From contig JADLDI010000071.1 of assembly GCA_020846745.1 (NCBI GenBank), positions 1-64,000 of the forward strand: DNA of 64,000 nucleotides, given 5' to 3'. Origin of the DNA: Bryobacterales bacterium (GTDB lineage: Bacteria; Acidobacteriota; Terriglobia; Bryobacterales; Bryobacteraceae). Each line of letters begins with the position of its first letter. Positions within the stretch are counted from its first letter, which is position 1. Shown here in pieces: positions 7,625 through 17,200 of the stretch. The notes under the pieces were generated by a model that did no database searches, had not been told where the DNA came from, and worked only from the letters and a program-made list of their open reading frames with translations. A program made the translations under genes and the position numbers.

Positions 7625-9315
7625 TCCTTGATCTCGATGGTAATGGTTTTGGATCCTGTCACCGCGGCGTCCGGCAGGGAGAAGTCGAACTCGGCGACTT
7701 TCGACGTTGCCGCGGGCAGCGCTTCCGCGGGATTGCGTTTCAGCAATTGGGCCACGGAAGGCGGCGGATCGGGCAGTTGATGGCCATGCACGACGTAGCC
7801 CGCCTCGGCGCGTGAGATGCGCAGGTTGACAGTCGAGTTCGGGCGAAGTCCGTTGATGACGGACAATACCTGCGGCAGGGTCGTGGGCGGCTGATTGATG
7901 ATAAACCCGTAGTCCTGAATGTTGACCGTGAACGCGTCCGAGGCGGTTACCTGCAAGTTCCCCTTGGGTTGTCCGATTGGGACCTGCCACTTGGCGCTAT
8001 GCCGCACTTCGGTACCGGCAGGTCCTGAGAGGAGCACGTGCAGCGTAGTCGTTTCACCGGGCCGGATAGCGGCCGGCGAAGCCCACAGTCCTTCCACACG
8101 GTAGAGTTTCGACGTATCGGCGACGCTGATATCGAGATCGACGCGCCGCGGCGTAAGCTCCGGGAAGCCGCTCTGTAGCGCGTACGACAACGGGATGGAC
8201 GCAGCCAACGAGGCGGGCAGCAACGCCCCGCTCTCTGAGGCATAGATATTGTCGACGATCGCAGGGGGAGCTTTCGCGAACTCGACCTTGCCCTTGACGG
8301 CAACGGTCGAAGCGCCGGCTGTGCGTTCGGTGGCATCGATCGACGAGAACAATGCCATTTGCAGCAGGAAGGGTGTGAGCAGGCGGTCGCGCGCGACATG
8401 CAAGCTGTATGGCCGGTTGGCATGTCCTTGCACTTTGATGGTGACCGGCACGGTGTCGGCCCGGCGGTTTAATTGCCCGGCGATGGCGCTCGTGTAGTCC
8501 GCGGTGATTGCGCCGAGCATCTCGCGCGACGCGGAGATCTTGAAGGAAGTGTTCAGGTTCGGCAGCAGAGCCAGTACTTCCGAGCGTGAGAACGGAAGCT
8601 CGGTCGCTCCGACCGCGAGGAAGCGATGGCCGAAGGCATAGATCCTGTTTCCTTCGACATGCGTAACGGTGCCGTCGGCGCCGACGTTGAAGTCGCCGGT
8701 GATCAGGTGGACGGAGATCATGGAACCGGGCTTTGGGGGCGACAGGTTGACGGTGGGGTTGGTGGACTTGCCCGCCAGCGACCCTTGCATCGGCTCGAAG
8801 CCGAGCGCGCGCAGTTGGGGCAGGAACCGGTCGAGCGTCCGGGCCGTGAAGCCTCCCAGCGACAATGGGGTTGCGATATCGACCATGCGCGACTGTCCGG
8901 TTACGATTTGCGATGGAGGCAGGTCGAGCTTGGCGCGCGCCGGCGGCAAGGCTACCCGCAGGATTTCCTCAATCGGCCGGATGCCCGCGATCGGTTCTTT
9001 GGCAAAGGCAAATGCCATCGCGACCGCACCCACGAGTTTGTTGTCGATATACACGGGGCTGCCGCTCATGCCTTGCAGCACACCGGACTGTGCCAGCGGA
9101 CCACCGGATAATTTCGCCAGAATAATGGACTGTTTGGGTCCGGCATTCTCGAGAACGCCGAGGATCTCCACCTGGAAATCCGAAATGGCCGTACCTGAAA
9201 AAACGGTCTTCCCAATGCCGCGCTGGCCGGCCTTAACGGCCGATAGCGGAAAGATAGCCGTTTGAGCGCAGAGAGGGAGTGTAGCGGCCAACACCGCGGC
9301 CGCAAGGAGCTTCAC
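7621..9315 (-). CDS. S55 (SpoIVB-like) serine peptidase domain protein, exported
   Basis: A 564-residue protein beginning at GTG 9315 (AAGGT just upstream), with signal peptide MKLLAAAVLAATLPLCAQ. It carries the S55 signature QGMSGSPVYIDNKLVGAV with Ser86 as probable nucleophile, and later GTVTHVEGNRIYAFGHRF with His230 in the context that holds the catalytic histidine of SpoIVB. In Bacillus SpoIVB the histidine comes first and the serine last, so the order here appears permuted. SpoIVB works in sporulation signalling, but nothing in this window suggests sporulation; many acidobacterial proteins carry this domain with unknown targets. The C-terminal half (about 290-564) is beta-rich and unassigned. 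It lies 26 bases after the ABC-F gene and overlaps the propeller gene start by 4 bases. Confidence 0.8.
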   Translation of the reverse strand: MKLLAAAVLAATLPLCAQTAIFPLSAVKAGQRGIGKTVFSGTAISDFQVEILGVLENAGPKQSIILAKLSGGPLAQSGVLQGMSGSPVYIDNKLVGAVAMAFAFAKEPIAGIRPIEEILRVALPPARAKLDLPPSQIVTGQSRMVDIATPLSLGGFTARTLDRFLPQLRALGFEPMQGSLAGKSTNPTVNLSPPKPGSMISVHLITGDFNVGADGTVTHVEGNRIYAFGHRFLAVGATELPFSRSEVLALLPNLNTSFKISASREMLGAITADYTSAIAGQLNRRADTVPVTIKVQGHANRPYSLHVARDRLLTPFLLQMALFSSIDATERTAGASTVAVKGKVEFAKAPPAIVDNIYASESGALLPASLAASIPLSYALQSGFPELTPRRVDLDISVADTSKLYRVEGLWASPAAIRPGETTTLHVLLSGPAGTEVRHSAKWQVPIGQPKGNLQVTASDAFTVNIQDYGFIINQPPTTLPQVLSVINGLRPNSTVNLRISRAEAGYVVHGHQLPDPPPSVAQLLKRNPAEALPAATSKVAEFDFSLPDAAVTGSKTITIEIKE

Positions 9316-9341
9316 ACCTTCATTGTACGAGGGGTAAGGCG

Positions 9342-11285
9342 CTATCCCGCCTCGGCGGCTTCAATCGAGAGGGCGATCTCTTCCCATTCGGCCATCAGGG
9401 TTTCGATCCGGCGGCGGTTGTCTTCGACCGCAGTGGTGCGGCGCTGGGTTTCTTCTACGCTGCGGAAGTTGGCTAGCTCCTGTTCGTGCTGGGCTACTTC
9501 GGATTCGAGCTTCGCTATGGCGGCTTCGATTTCGGACTGGCGGTCCTTTAGCTTTTGGAGCTTCAAGGGGTTGAGGCGTTGTTTGTTGGGGACCGCGGGA
9601 GTCGGCGCCAAGCCTGGGACATCGGCGAGCGTGGGGACCCATGGTTCCGGAGCTTCGCTGGCGTTATCCTCTGTGGTGCGGCCGCTGGTGCGCCAGAGGT
9701 AGTCTTCGTAGTTGCCGGGGAAGATACGGACTTCGCCGCCGCCTACTTCGTAGACCTTGGTGGCTAGCTTGTCGAGGAAGTAGCGGTCGTGGGAGACGAA
9801 GACTACGGTGCCGGTGTATTCCTGCAACGCCTCTAACAGCACGTCTTTGGCGCGCATATCCAGGTGGTTGGTGGGCTCGTCCAAGAGCAGGAAGTTGGCG
9901 GGCTGGAGGAGCAGGCGGGCCAGGGCGTAGCGGTTGCGTTCGCCACCGGAAAGGACGCCCATCTTCTTGTAGACATCGTCTTCGGAGAAGAGGAAGCAGC
10001 CTAAGAGACTCCGCAGCTCGGTGGTGCTGCGGAGCGGGGCGTGGGCGGATATGTCGTCGAGGAGGGACTCGTTGGGGTCGAGTTCCTTGTATTGGTCCTG
10101 GGCGAAGTACTCGAAGACCACGTTGTGACCCAGGCGGTACTCGCCTGTTGTCACGGGTTCGGCTCCGGCGAGGATCTTGATGAGGGTCGATTTGCCGGCT
10201 CCGTTGTGGCCGACCAGGGCGATCTTCTCGCCGCGTTCGATGGTGAAGTCGACATTGCCGAAGACGAACTTGGCGCCGTAACTCTTCTGGACCCCTTTGA
10301 ATTCGGCGACAATGCGGCCGCTCGATTTGGGTTGGGGGAAGCTGAAGTGGATGGTCTTCTCTTCGGGCGGCGGCGGGTCGACTTTGTCCATCCGCTCGAT
10401 TTCCTTGATGCGGCTTTGGACCTGCTTGGCCTTGGTGGCCTGGGCGCGGAAGCGGTCGATGAACGACTGTAGCTGTTCGATCTTGGCCTGCTGATTGTTA
10501 TAGGCCGAGGTGATCTGAGCGATGCGCTCGGCCTTTTCCTTCAGGTACTGCTCGTAGTTGCCGGGGTAGAAGTGGACCTTCTTATTCCAGATTTCGACGA
10601 TGCGGCGGGTGGTTACGTCGAGGAAGTAGCGGTCGTGCGAGATGAGGATGTAGGCGTAGGGGTACTGGTTGAGATACTCTTCGAGCCAGTTGCGGGCTTC
10701 GAGGTCGAGGTGATTGGTGGGCTCGTCGAGCAGAAGGAGGCTGGGCTTTTCGAGCAGCAGCTTGGCGAGCGCGATGCGCATCTGCCAGCCGCCGGAGAAC
10801 TCATCGGTGGGGCGGTACCAGTCGTCTTTGGGGAACTGGAGACCGGAGAGGACGATGCCGACCTTCGCTTCTAACGAGTAGCCATCGCCGTGGGCGAACT
10901 CGTTCTGGAGGCGGTGGAAGCGTTCGGTGACCAGCTCGTACTCTTCGCTTGTGGTGTCGAGTTCGCCCATTTTGCCGGCGAGTTCTTCCATCTCGTGCTC
11001 CATGGCGCGGAGGTTGTCGAAGACGGACATGCATTCGGCGAAGACGGTGCGTCCGGAGAGTTGGAGACCTTCCTGCGGGAGGTAGCCGATGGTGGCTCCG
11101 CGGGCGCGAACGATCTGGCCGTAGTCGAGCGACTCCATGCCGCCGAGGATCTTGAGGAGGGTCGATTTGCCGGTGCCGTTGCCGCCGACGATGCCGACGC
11201 GTTCATTGGGGGTAACCAGCCAGTCGAGGTTTTCAAAGAGGATGCGCGGGCCGAAGCGCTTGCCCGCGCCGGTGAGCGAGATCAT
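9342..11285 (-). CDS. ABC-F family ribosome-associated ATPase (Uup/YbiT/YheS type)
   Basis: A 647-residue soluble protein with two ABC ATPase domains and no membrane segment, the mark of ABC-F translation factors acting at the ribosomal E site. Walker A motifs are GGNGTGKST (about 34-42) and GHNGAGKST in the second half; signature motifs are SGGWQMRIA and SGGERNRYA; Walker B segments read LLLLDEPTNHLD and LLLDEPTNHLD. Between them lies the charged P-site tRNA interaction motif helix (about 245-320). The C-terminal 100 residues form a Lys/Glu-rich coiled coil. The ATG at 11285 overlaps the TGA of the amidohydrolase gene by 4 bases, which fixes the start; an in-frame extension of over 200 Arg/His-rich residues upstream is out-of-frame amidohydrolase sequence. 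Sub-family is not decided; antibiotic protection is possible but not indicated. Confidence 0.93.
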   Translation of the reverse strand: MISLTGAGKRFGPRILFENLDWLVTPNERVGIVGGNGTGKSTLLKILGGMESLDYGQIVRARGATIGYLPQEGLQLSGRTVFAECMSVFDNLRAMEHEMEELAGKMGELDTTSEEYELVTERFHRLQNEFAHGDGYSLEAKVGIVLSGLQFPKDDWYRPTDEFSGGWQMRIALAKLLLEKPSLLLLDEPTNHLDLEARNWLEEYLNQYPYAYILISHDRYFLDVTTRRIVEIWNKKVHFYPGNYEQYLKEKAERIAQITSAYNNQQAKIEQLQSFIDRFRAQATKAKQVQSRIKEIERMDKVDPPPPEEKTIHFSFPQPKSSGRIVAEFKGVQKSYGAKFVFGNVDFTIERGEKIALVGHNGAGKSTLIKILAGAEPVTTGEYRLGHNVVFEYFAQDQYKELDPNESLLDDISAHAPLRSTTELRSLLGCFLFSEDDVYKKMGVLSGGERNRYALARLLLQPANFLLLDEPTNHLDMRAKDVLLEALQEYTGTVVFVSHDRYFLDKLATKVYEVGGGEVRIFPGNYEDYLWRTSGRTTEDNASEAPEPWVPTLADVPGLAPTPAVPNKQRLNPLKLQKLKDRQSEIEAAIAKLESEVAQHEQELANFRSVEETQRRTTAVEDNRRRIETLMAEWEEIALSIEAAEAG

Positions 11286-12844
11286 TGGGGATTGCGGCGC
11301 AACACACGGCCGCCGCGAGCCTCGGTCAATTTGCCGTCGTCGATCATGAGGACGCCGTTCACAAGGACGTAGTCGAACCCTTCGGTGTACTGGTGGGGTT
11401 GCTGATAGGTTGCCTTGTCCTCGACACGGCCGGGGTCGAATACGACGAGGTCGGCGGCCATGCCTTCGCGGATGAGGCCGCGATCGTTGAAGCCGAAGGT
11501 GCGCGCGGGGAGTGAGGTCATGCGACGGATGGCGTCTTCGAGTGTGATGGTCTTGCGGGTGCGGACGAACTCGGCCAGGACCTTGGCATTGGTGCCGTAG
11601 GAGCGAGGATGGGGGACGCCGACGCCGAACTCGCGGATGCCGCCGTCGCTCGCGATCGCCGTATTGGGATAACGCAGGATGCGTTCGACGTCTTCCATGC
11701 CCATGGAGTGGTAGACCATGCTGGGCATGCCGGCCTCGATGATGTCGAGAACGGTTTCGGCCTCGTTCGCGGGAGTGGCTTCGCGGCCGCGGGCGCGGTT
11801 GATCTCGCTGATGTTCTTGCCTTCGATAGTACGGTCCTGCTCGAAGCTGCCGACGGTGGCGTAGGAGTAGTCGGAGTGGCCTAATTGCGAGAGGCGGGCC
11901 AGCATCTCGGTCTTGATGCGGGCGCGCGTTTCGGCGGAGCGGAGACGTTCGAGGATGGCCTCGCGGCCGTCGGCAAGGGCCCAACTGGGGAGCGTGATGC
12001 CGAGATTGGTGGAGGAATGGTCGTATGGGTACTGGTCGACTACAACATCGACGCCTTCGCGGCGGTAGCGCTCAACGAGGTCGATGGACTTGGCGCTGCC
12101 GCCCCAGAGGCGCTTGTTGTCGATCTTGAAGTGCGAGATCTGGACCGGCATGCCGGCTTCGCGACCTACCTGGACGGCCTCGCTAATGGCGTCGAGGACG
12201 TGTTCGCCTTCGTCGCGCATGTGGCTCGCGTAGACGCCGCCGTACTTGGATGCGGCCTTGGCGAGGGCGACCACTTCGGCGGTGTCGGAGTAGGTGCCGG
12301 GGATATAGATGAGTCCGGTAGAGAAGCCGACGGCGCCCTGCTTCATCGCCGTCTCGACGATCAACTGCATCTGGGCGATCTCTTCGGGCGTGGCCTTGCG
12401 GTTGGCTGTGCCCATCACCTTGGCGCGGACGGAGTTGTGTCCGATCAAGGTGGACAGGTTGAGGCCGAGCTTCAGCTCGTCGAGTTGGCGGAACCATTCG
12501 TCGAGTTCGACGCGGGAGCCGCCGCAGTTGCCGGTGACGATGGTGGTGACGCCATCGAGCAGGTAGTTGTCGCCGCGGGGTACCTTGTCGACACCGGTTT
12601 CGACGTGAGTGTGGACGTCGATGAAGCCGGGGGCGACGACGCGGTTGCGGGCGTCGATGTCACGGCCGGCAGTCTTGCCGGCGAGGCGGCCGATGGCGGC
12701 GATCTTACCGTCGTTGACCGCGATGTCGGCACGGAACCAGGGATTGCCGGAGCCGTCGATGACGCGGGCGTTGCGGAGGATCAACTGGTAGTCGGCCGCG
12801 GAGAGACACGCAGCCAGAGTTAATAAGGTTAGAACGGCGCGCAT
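11282..12844 (-). CDS. D-aminoacylase-type amidohydrolase, exported
   Basis: A 520-residue protein of the N-acyl-D-amino-acid deacylase branch of the amidohydrolase superfamily, which hydrolyses N-acyl-D-amino acids or related amides. It has a signal peptide (MRAVLTLLTLAACLSA), then the typical small beta domain (LILRNARVIDGSGNPWF) and the metal motif PGFIDVHTHVETG with His78 and His80. Further conserved parts include GHNSVRAKVMG, YASHMRDEG and PVQISHFKIDNKRLWG, and the C-terminal VFDPGRVEDKATYQQPHQY segment that is characteristic of this branch. A secreted form suggests use of D-amino acid amides from peptidoglycan or soil organic matter. Its ATG overlaps the accD stop by one base (ATGA), so translation is probably coupled. 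Confidence 0.88.
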   Translation of the reverse strand: MRAVLTLLTLAACLSAADYQLILRNARVIDGSGNPWFRADIAVNDGKIAAIGRLAGKTAGRDIDARNRVVAPGFIDVHTHVETGVDKVPRGDNYLLDGVTTIVTGNCGGSRVELDEWFRQLDELKLGLNLSTLIGHNSVRAKVMGTANRKATPEEIAQMQLIVETAMKQGAVGFSTGLIYIPGTYSDTAEVVALAKAASKYGGVYASHMRDEGEHVLDAISEAVQVGREAGMPVQISHFKIDNKRLWGGSAKSIDLVERYRREGVDVVVDQYPYDHSSTNLGITLPSWALADGREAILERLRSAETRARIKTEMLARLSQLGHSDYSYATVGSFEQDRTIEGKNISEINRARGREATPANEAETVLDIIEAGMPSMVYHSMGMEDVERILRYPNTAIASDGGIREFGVGVPHPRSYGTNAKVLAEFVRTRKTITLEDAIRRMTSLPARTFGFNDRGLIREGMAADLVVFDPGRVEDKATYQQPHQYTEGFDYVLVNGVLMIDDGKLTEARGGRVLRRNPQ

Positions 12845-13704
12845 CAGGCAGGGACTTTGCCGCAGAAGAAGTTGAGGGCGTTGGCGAGGTAGCCCTTCAT
12901 GTCGTGCCGCTTGACGACGTTGTCGATGAAGCCGTGCTCGAGGAGGAACTCGCTGCGCTGGAAGCCTTGGGGGAGCTTCTGGCGGATGGTCTGTTCGATG
13001 ACGCGTGGTCCGGCGAAACCGATGAGGGCGCCGGGTTCGGCAATGATGATGTCGCCCAACATGGCGTAGCTGGCGGTGACGCCGCCGGTGGTGGGGTCGG
13101 TGAGGACGCTGATGTAGGGGAGCTTCGCCTGGTCGAGCCGCATGAGGGCGGCAGAGATCTTGGCCATTTGCATCAAGCTGACCGCGCCTTCCTGCATGCG
13201 TGCGCCGCCCGAGGCAGAGACGATGACGACCGGGGTCTTTTCGGCCATGGCGCGCTCGATGCTGCGGGTGATCTTCTCGCCGACGACGGTGCCCATGCTG
13301 CCGCCGACGAACTTGAGTTCCATGGAAGCGACGTGGACGCGGCGGCCGTTGAGGCGCCCGGCGGCAGTGACAACGGCATCGGTATGGCCGGTGGCGGCCT
13401 GCATGGCTTTGAGGCGGTCCTTATAAGGACGGGAGTCGACGAAGTCGAGCGGGTCCGTAGTGGTCATCCCTTTGTCGAACTCTTCCCAGCCTTCGTCTAG
13501 CAGCGCGCGGATGCGCGCAGTGGCGTCGAGCTTGAAGTGGAAGCCGCACTTGGGGCAGACGTTGAGGTTGTCTTCCAACCCTTTGCGCCAGATGACCTGG
13601 CTGCAGCCTTCGCACTTGGTCCAGAGGCCCTCGGTACGAACTTTGCGTTCGCCTTCCGGAGGAGCTTTGTCGAGACTGGGGGATTTACGGGTAAACCAAG
13701 CCAT
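12844..13704 (-). CDS. accD: Acetyl-CoA carboxylase carboxyltransferase subunit beta
   Basis: A 286-residue AccD, the beta half of the carboxyltransferase that moves CO2 from carboxybiotin to acetyl-CoA in fatty acid synthesis; it works with AccA, not encoded nearby. The N-terminal zinc ribbon is complete (Cys31, Cys34, Cys50, Cys53: CEGC ... CPKC). The crotonase-like core shows VVIVSASGGARMQEGAVSLM and SVLTDPTTGGVTASYAMLGD, which bind the CoA thioester. The ATG at 13704 (MAWFTRK) matches the usual AccD start; an in-frame ATG at 13743 would add 13 residues not seen in the family. No clear Shine-Dalgarno precedes it. It heads the five-gene leftward operon that ends with the propeller gene. Confidence 0.97.
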   Translation of the reverse strand: MAWFTRKSPSLDKAPPEGERKVRTEGLWTKCEGCSQVIWRKGLEDNLNVCPKCGFHFKLDATARIRALLDEGWEEFDKGMTTTDPLDFVDSRPYKDRLKAMQAATGHTDAVVTAAGRLNGRRVHVASMELKFVGGSMGTVVGEKITRSIERAMAEKTPVVIVSASGGARMQEGAVSLMQMAKISAALMRLDQAKLPYISVLTDPTTGGVTASYAMLGDIIIAEPGALIGFAGPRVIEQTIRQKLPQGFQRSEFLLEHGFIDNVVKRHDMKGYLANALNFFCGKVPA

Positions 13705-13748
13705 GGATTTGGCGCAAGCGGCCGAGGGGCAACCGCCTTCCATATAGG

Positions 13749-13979
13749 CTAGCGCTTGCGGGAGAGCGGTCGCAACGGGGGGCGGGTTCGGTGGGACCTG
13801 GCGGGGAGTTCGTTTCGCAAAGTGTTGAAAACAGGCTGGAGGCCGGCTGGGATGGATTCGGCGGTGAGACCGTGTTTTTTGGCATTTTGGGAGGATTGGG
13901 CTTTGCCTTCGTCGGGGCGAGGGCTGTGCTGAGGTTTGTCGACATCTGTGAAGTACTCGGTTCTGGCGAGATTTTGGAA
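13749..13979 (-). pseudogene. Remnant of a multicopy acidobacterial short protein family (GK..SSQNA..HGLTAE core)
   Basis: Read on the minus strand from 13979, the frame gives a stretch ending in PRPDEGKAQSSQNAKKHGL then TAESI (13851-13979), followed by VFNTLRNELPARS and a stop at 13749-13751. This matches the consensus N..NA..STGP(R/K)T..GKA.SS.NA..HGLTAE that I know from short, multicopy hypothetical proteins in acidobacterial genomes. The frame is open back to a TAA near 14060, but I find no ATG, GTG or TTG before the core, and STGPRT has decayed to HSPRPD. It is therefore a truncated copy. A 21-base piece of it (13809-13829) recurs exactly at 50517-50537. Function of the family is unknown to me. 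Confidence 0.6.
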
Positions 13980-14179
13980 TCGCCTGGCGACCTGAGGGAG
14001 TGCGGAAAGCTCCGGAACACCGCTCCCTTGCGGGACTGAGAAAAAATGCGGCCCGCGCCCTTACGGTTGCGGTTCTGTTTCCGGAGCAGTGCGTGTTTGC
14101 AGCGATTTACCGAACCTGTGGGGCGGCGCTTTTACTACCGGAAGCATGCGGTGTCGAGGTAGTCGGGCCAAGGCGAAGA

Positions 14180-14199
14180 GGCCGACCGGGAGGTCGGCC
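14180..14199. repeat. Perfect 8-bp hairpin with GGGA loop downstream of smc
   Basis: GGCCGACC-GGGA-GGTCGGCC forms a perfect stem with a GNRA-type tetraloop, 26 bases past the smc stop on the minus strand. No T-tract follows, so a classical intrinsic terminator is not supported. The core GACCGGGAGGTC is shared with elements at 42795-42830 and 50411-50446, where a second GNRA hairpin accompanies it. Confidence 0.7.
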
Positions 14200-14224
14200 G
14201 TCACACGGGGAGGTCCGATGGTCG

Positions 14225-17200
14225 TCAGGCCCTGGCGGCGGCCAGGACCTGGCGTTGGGGAGGTGGCGGAGGGGCGTTGAATTTTACGGAGACGAGGCGG
14301 GAGACGCCGGGTTCCTGCATCGTCACGCCGTAGAGCGCGGAGGCGGCTTCCATGGTGCGCTTGGCGTGGGTGATGATGATGAACTGCGTTTGGGCGGACA
14401 TCTCCTTGAGCAGGTTCATCAGGCGCTGGATGTTGGGCTCGTCGAGGGGAGCGTCGACTTCGTCGAGGATGCAGAACGGACTGGGGACGTAGCGGAAGAT
14501 CGCCATCAGCAGCGACAGCGCTGTGAGCGCTTTCTCACCGCCCGAGAGCAGCAGGACGTTCTGGAGGCGCTTGCCGGGGGGCGAGGCGACGATGTCGATG
14601 CCCGAATCGTTGACATTGCTCTCGTCGGTGAGGCGCATTTCGGCCACGCCACCGCCGAAGAGCTTGGTGAACGTCTCTTTGAAGTTTTCGTTGATGATGG
14701 CGAAGGCTTCGGAGAAGCGGCGCTTGGATTCGACGTCGATCTCCTGAATTGCCTTTTCGGTGTCGCGGATGGAGTCGAGCAAATCCTGGCGTTGGGTGTT
14801 CAGGAAGTCGTAGCGCTGCTGGGCTTCTTCGTATTCCTGCAACGCGTCGACGTTGATGGGGCCCAGGTTTTCAATCTTGCTCTTGAGCGAATTGCACTTA
14901 TCTTCCGCTTCGGCGAGGCCGATTTCGTCGAGGACGGTTTCTTCGGCGGCGGCAAGTTCTTCGAGCGGCGCTTTGAGTTCCTTTTGCGCGGTCTCGTCCA
15001 GGAACTTAAGTTCGGCACGGCGCTGGACAAGCGCCATTTCGATCTGCGAGCGCTGTTCCTGGGCCTGCTGCATTTCCGCGCGCATGGCGCGGACAGCTTC
15101 TTCCAGGGCTGCGAGTTGCCGTCGCTGTTCATGTTCCTGAGCGGCGAGAGTGGCGACGCGCTCTTCGATCGCCTGAATTTCTCCGGCGAACCGGCCGGCG
15201 CGCTCATCGAGGCCGATGTTGTCGTTGAGCAGGCGCTGGCGTTCGACACCTAAGCGTTCGATCAGTTGGATGATCTGTTCGCGGCGGCGGACGGTTTCAG
15301 CCATCTGCTGTTCGAGGCGCTGCTGGGCGGAGCGTTCGCCGCGGCGGCGCTCTTCGCGTTCGGCCATTTGAATACGGAGGGCGGAATGCTCTTCGCCGGC
15401 TTGGGACACCTGGGATTGCAGCTCTTCCAAGGCGTAACGCGCTTCGGTGAGAGCTTCTTCCTGTTGGAGGCGGGCAGCGTCCTTCTCGCCCACAATCGCG
15501 AGGTTCTGGTCGCGGCGCTGGACGGCCACTTCGGCTTCCTTGTCGACCCGCTGCAGTTCGAGGCGGGCGACGGAGAGTTTCGACTTGGCGCGCGAGAACT
15601 CTTCGGTGAGGCGGCGCATTTCGTGATCGAGCGCGACGGTTTCGCGTTCCTGGGTTTGCTGCTGGGTGCGGAGCCGTTCGAGTTCGTCGGTAAGCGCGAG
15701 GATCTCGTCTTCCAGGGTTTCCAGACGGTCCTTCGTTTCGTCGAGCGTCTTCTGCTTGGCGTTCACCTGGGAGGTAAGCTCGCGGAGTTCGCGCTTGAGC
15801 GCGAGGGGGCCCGCACCGGTCTTCTTACCGCCGCTGACGGCGTGGCCGTGGAAGCAAACGCCATCGCTCAGCAGGAAGTAGAAATCGGGGTACTGGATGG
15901 CGAGGTTCTGGGCGGCGGCGCGGTCCTGTGCGAGGAAGCAACGGGCCAGACGCGGGATGAGCGCGGCGGGCGCTTGCGTCAGGCCATTCGTGAGCCGCAA
16001 CACCTCGCTGAGCCGGGCGACGATGCCGGTGGCCGGGCCGAGCGCAGGTTCGGGAATCGGCACCGCGGGAACCTGTTCACCGGGTTCGGGATGGACTAAG
16101 AAGGTGGCGCGGCCGTCGAGGTCGGTCCGCATGAGGTCGATGCCGATGGAGGCCTGGTTCCAATCTTTGACGATGACGTACTCGAGTTCTTCGTGAAGAA
16201 ACTCTTCCGCGGCCTTTTCGAAGTTGGGGTCGACGTCGACGAAGTCCGCGAGAACGCCGACCGGTTTGAGGTCGTGGGCCTGGCCGTGTTCGAAGGCGCT
16301 AAAGAGGCGCTTGACCGATTCCGCGGTGTAGGCGCGATGCGACAGGATTTCTTCGAGCGAGGTCTTACGGGCTTTGAGGTTCGAGGTTTCCTGGCGCAGG
16401 ATTTCGAGGTCGCGGCGAGCCTGACCGGCCATGCTCTTGCGAGTGTTGAGGTCCTCTTCGTGGCGCTTGCGCTTGCCTGCAATGCCTTCAAGGGCGAGTT
16501 GGCGTTCGGCGAGCGAGGCCTGAACGGCGGTTTTGCGCTCTTCGAGTTTCTCGAGGTCGGAAGTGGCGGACTGCTCTTCGCGTTGGAGGCGGTCGCGGTC
16601 GCGGGCGAGGGCCTGGAGGTGGCTATCGACTTGGGCGAGCTGGTTTTTTAAGCCGGAGACTTCGCTGAGCAGACGCAACATCTGCTGGCGGCCGGATTCG
16701 AGGCCGCGCTCGCGCTCGCGGAGGGTAGCCTGCAACTGGTCGCGCTCGCGCGTTTTCGTTTCGAGCCGCAGACGCGCTTCTTCGGTCTGCTGCTCGAGTT
16801 CTTCCAGGCGGATGGCGTGGGCTGCGATCTCTTCCTGCAACTGCTGCTGGCGCTGCTCAATCCCCTGGCCTTCGTTTTCGCCTTGATTGAGGCGATTCTC
16901 GATGTTCGAAATCTCGCGCGCCTGCGATTCGATACGGCCGCGGGTGCGTTCGGCTTCGAGCCGCAACTGCGCGAGTGTCTCGCGCGTTTTGGTGAGTTCG
17001 CTTTCGAGCGCGTAGTTCTGCGCCAGCATCTCATGCTGCTGCTTGTCGCGACCGTTCACCTCAGCCGAAAGCGACTGATAATCGGCATTGGCCTGGTTGA
17101 GGTCGAGCGCGATCTTGGTGGCTTCGCGTTCAAGGTGCTTGTACTTGGCGGTAAGGGTACGGCGCAGTTGAACGACGAGTTCCGAGTGCAGTTCCTGATA

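Larger units (their letters stand above)
13705..14224. other. 520-bp spacer between accD and smc: gene remnant plus hairpins
   Basis: No intact gene fits here. The spacer holds the short-protein-family remnant, a small hairpin TCCC-TTGC-GGGA (14024-14035; GCAA loop on the minus strand), and the perfect hairpin at 14180-14199 close to the smc stop. About 140 bases (14041-14179) show no recognisable feature. A promoter for accD is expected here but I could not place it with confidence. Confidence 0.6.

Noticed and set aside
11286..11984. Upstream extension of the ABC-F frame by over 200 codons
   Set aside because: The extension is Arg/His-rich out-of-frame amidohydrolase sequence; the ATGA overlap and a canonical N-terminus fix the start at 11285.
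13791..14039. 82-codon plus-strand frame between accD and smc
   Set aside because: The opposite strand carries a recognisable protein-family core in another frame, which explains the open reading better.
14180..14199. Intrinsic terminator for smc
   Set aside because: The hairpin is strong but the following bases on the minus strand are not T-rich.
14000..15253. 417-codon plus-strand frame opposite the smc 3' end
   Set aside because: It is the complement of the SMC head and coiled coil and has no independent support.
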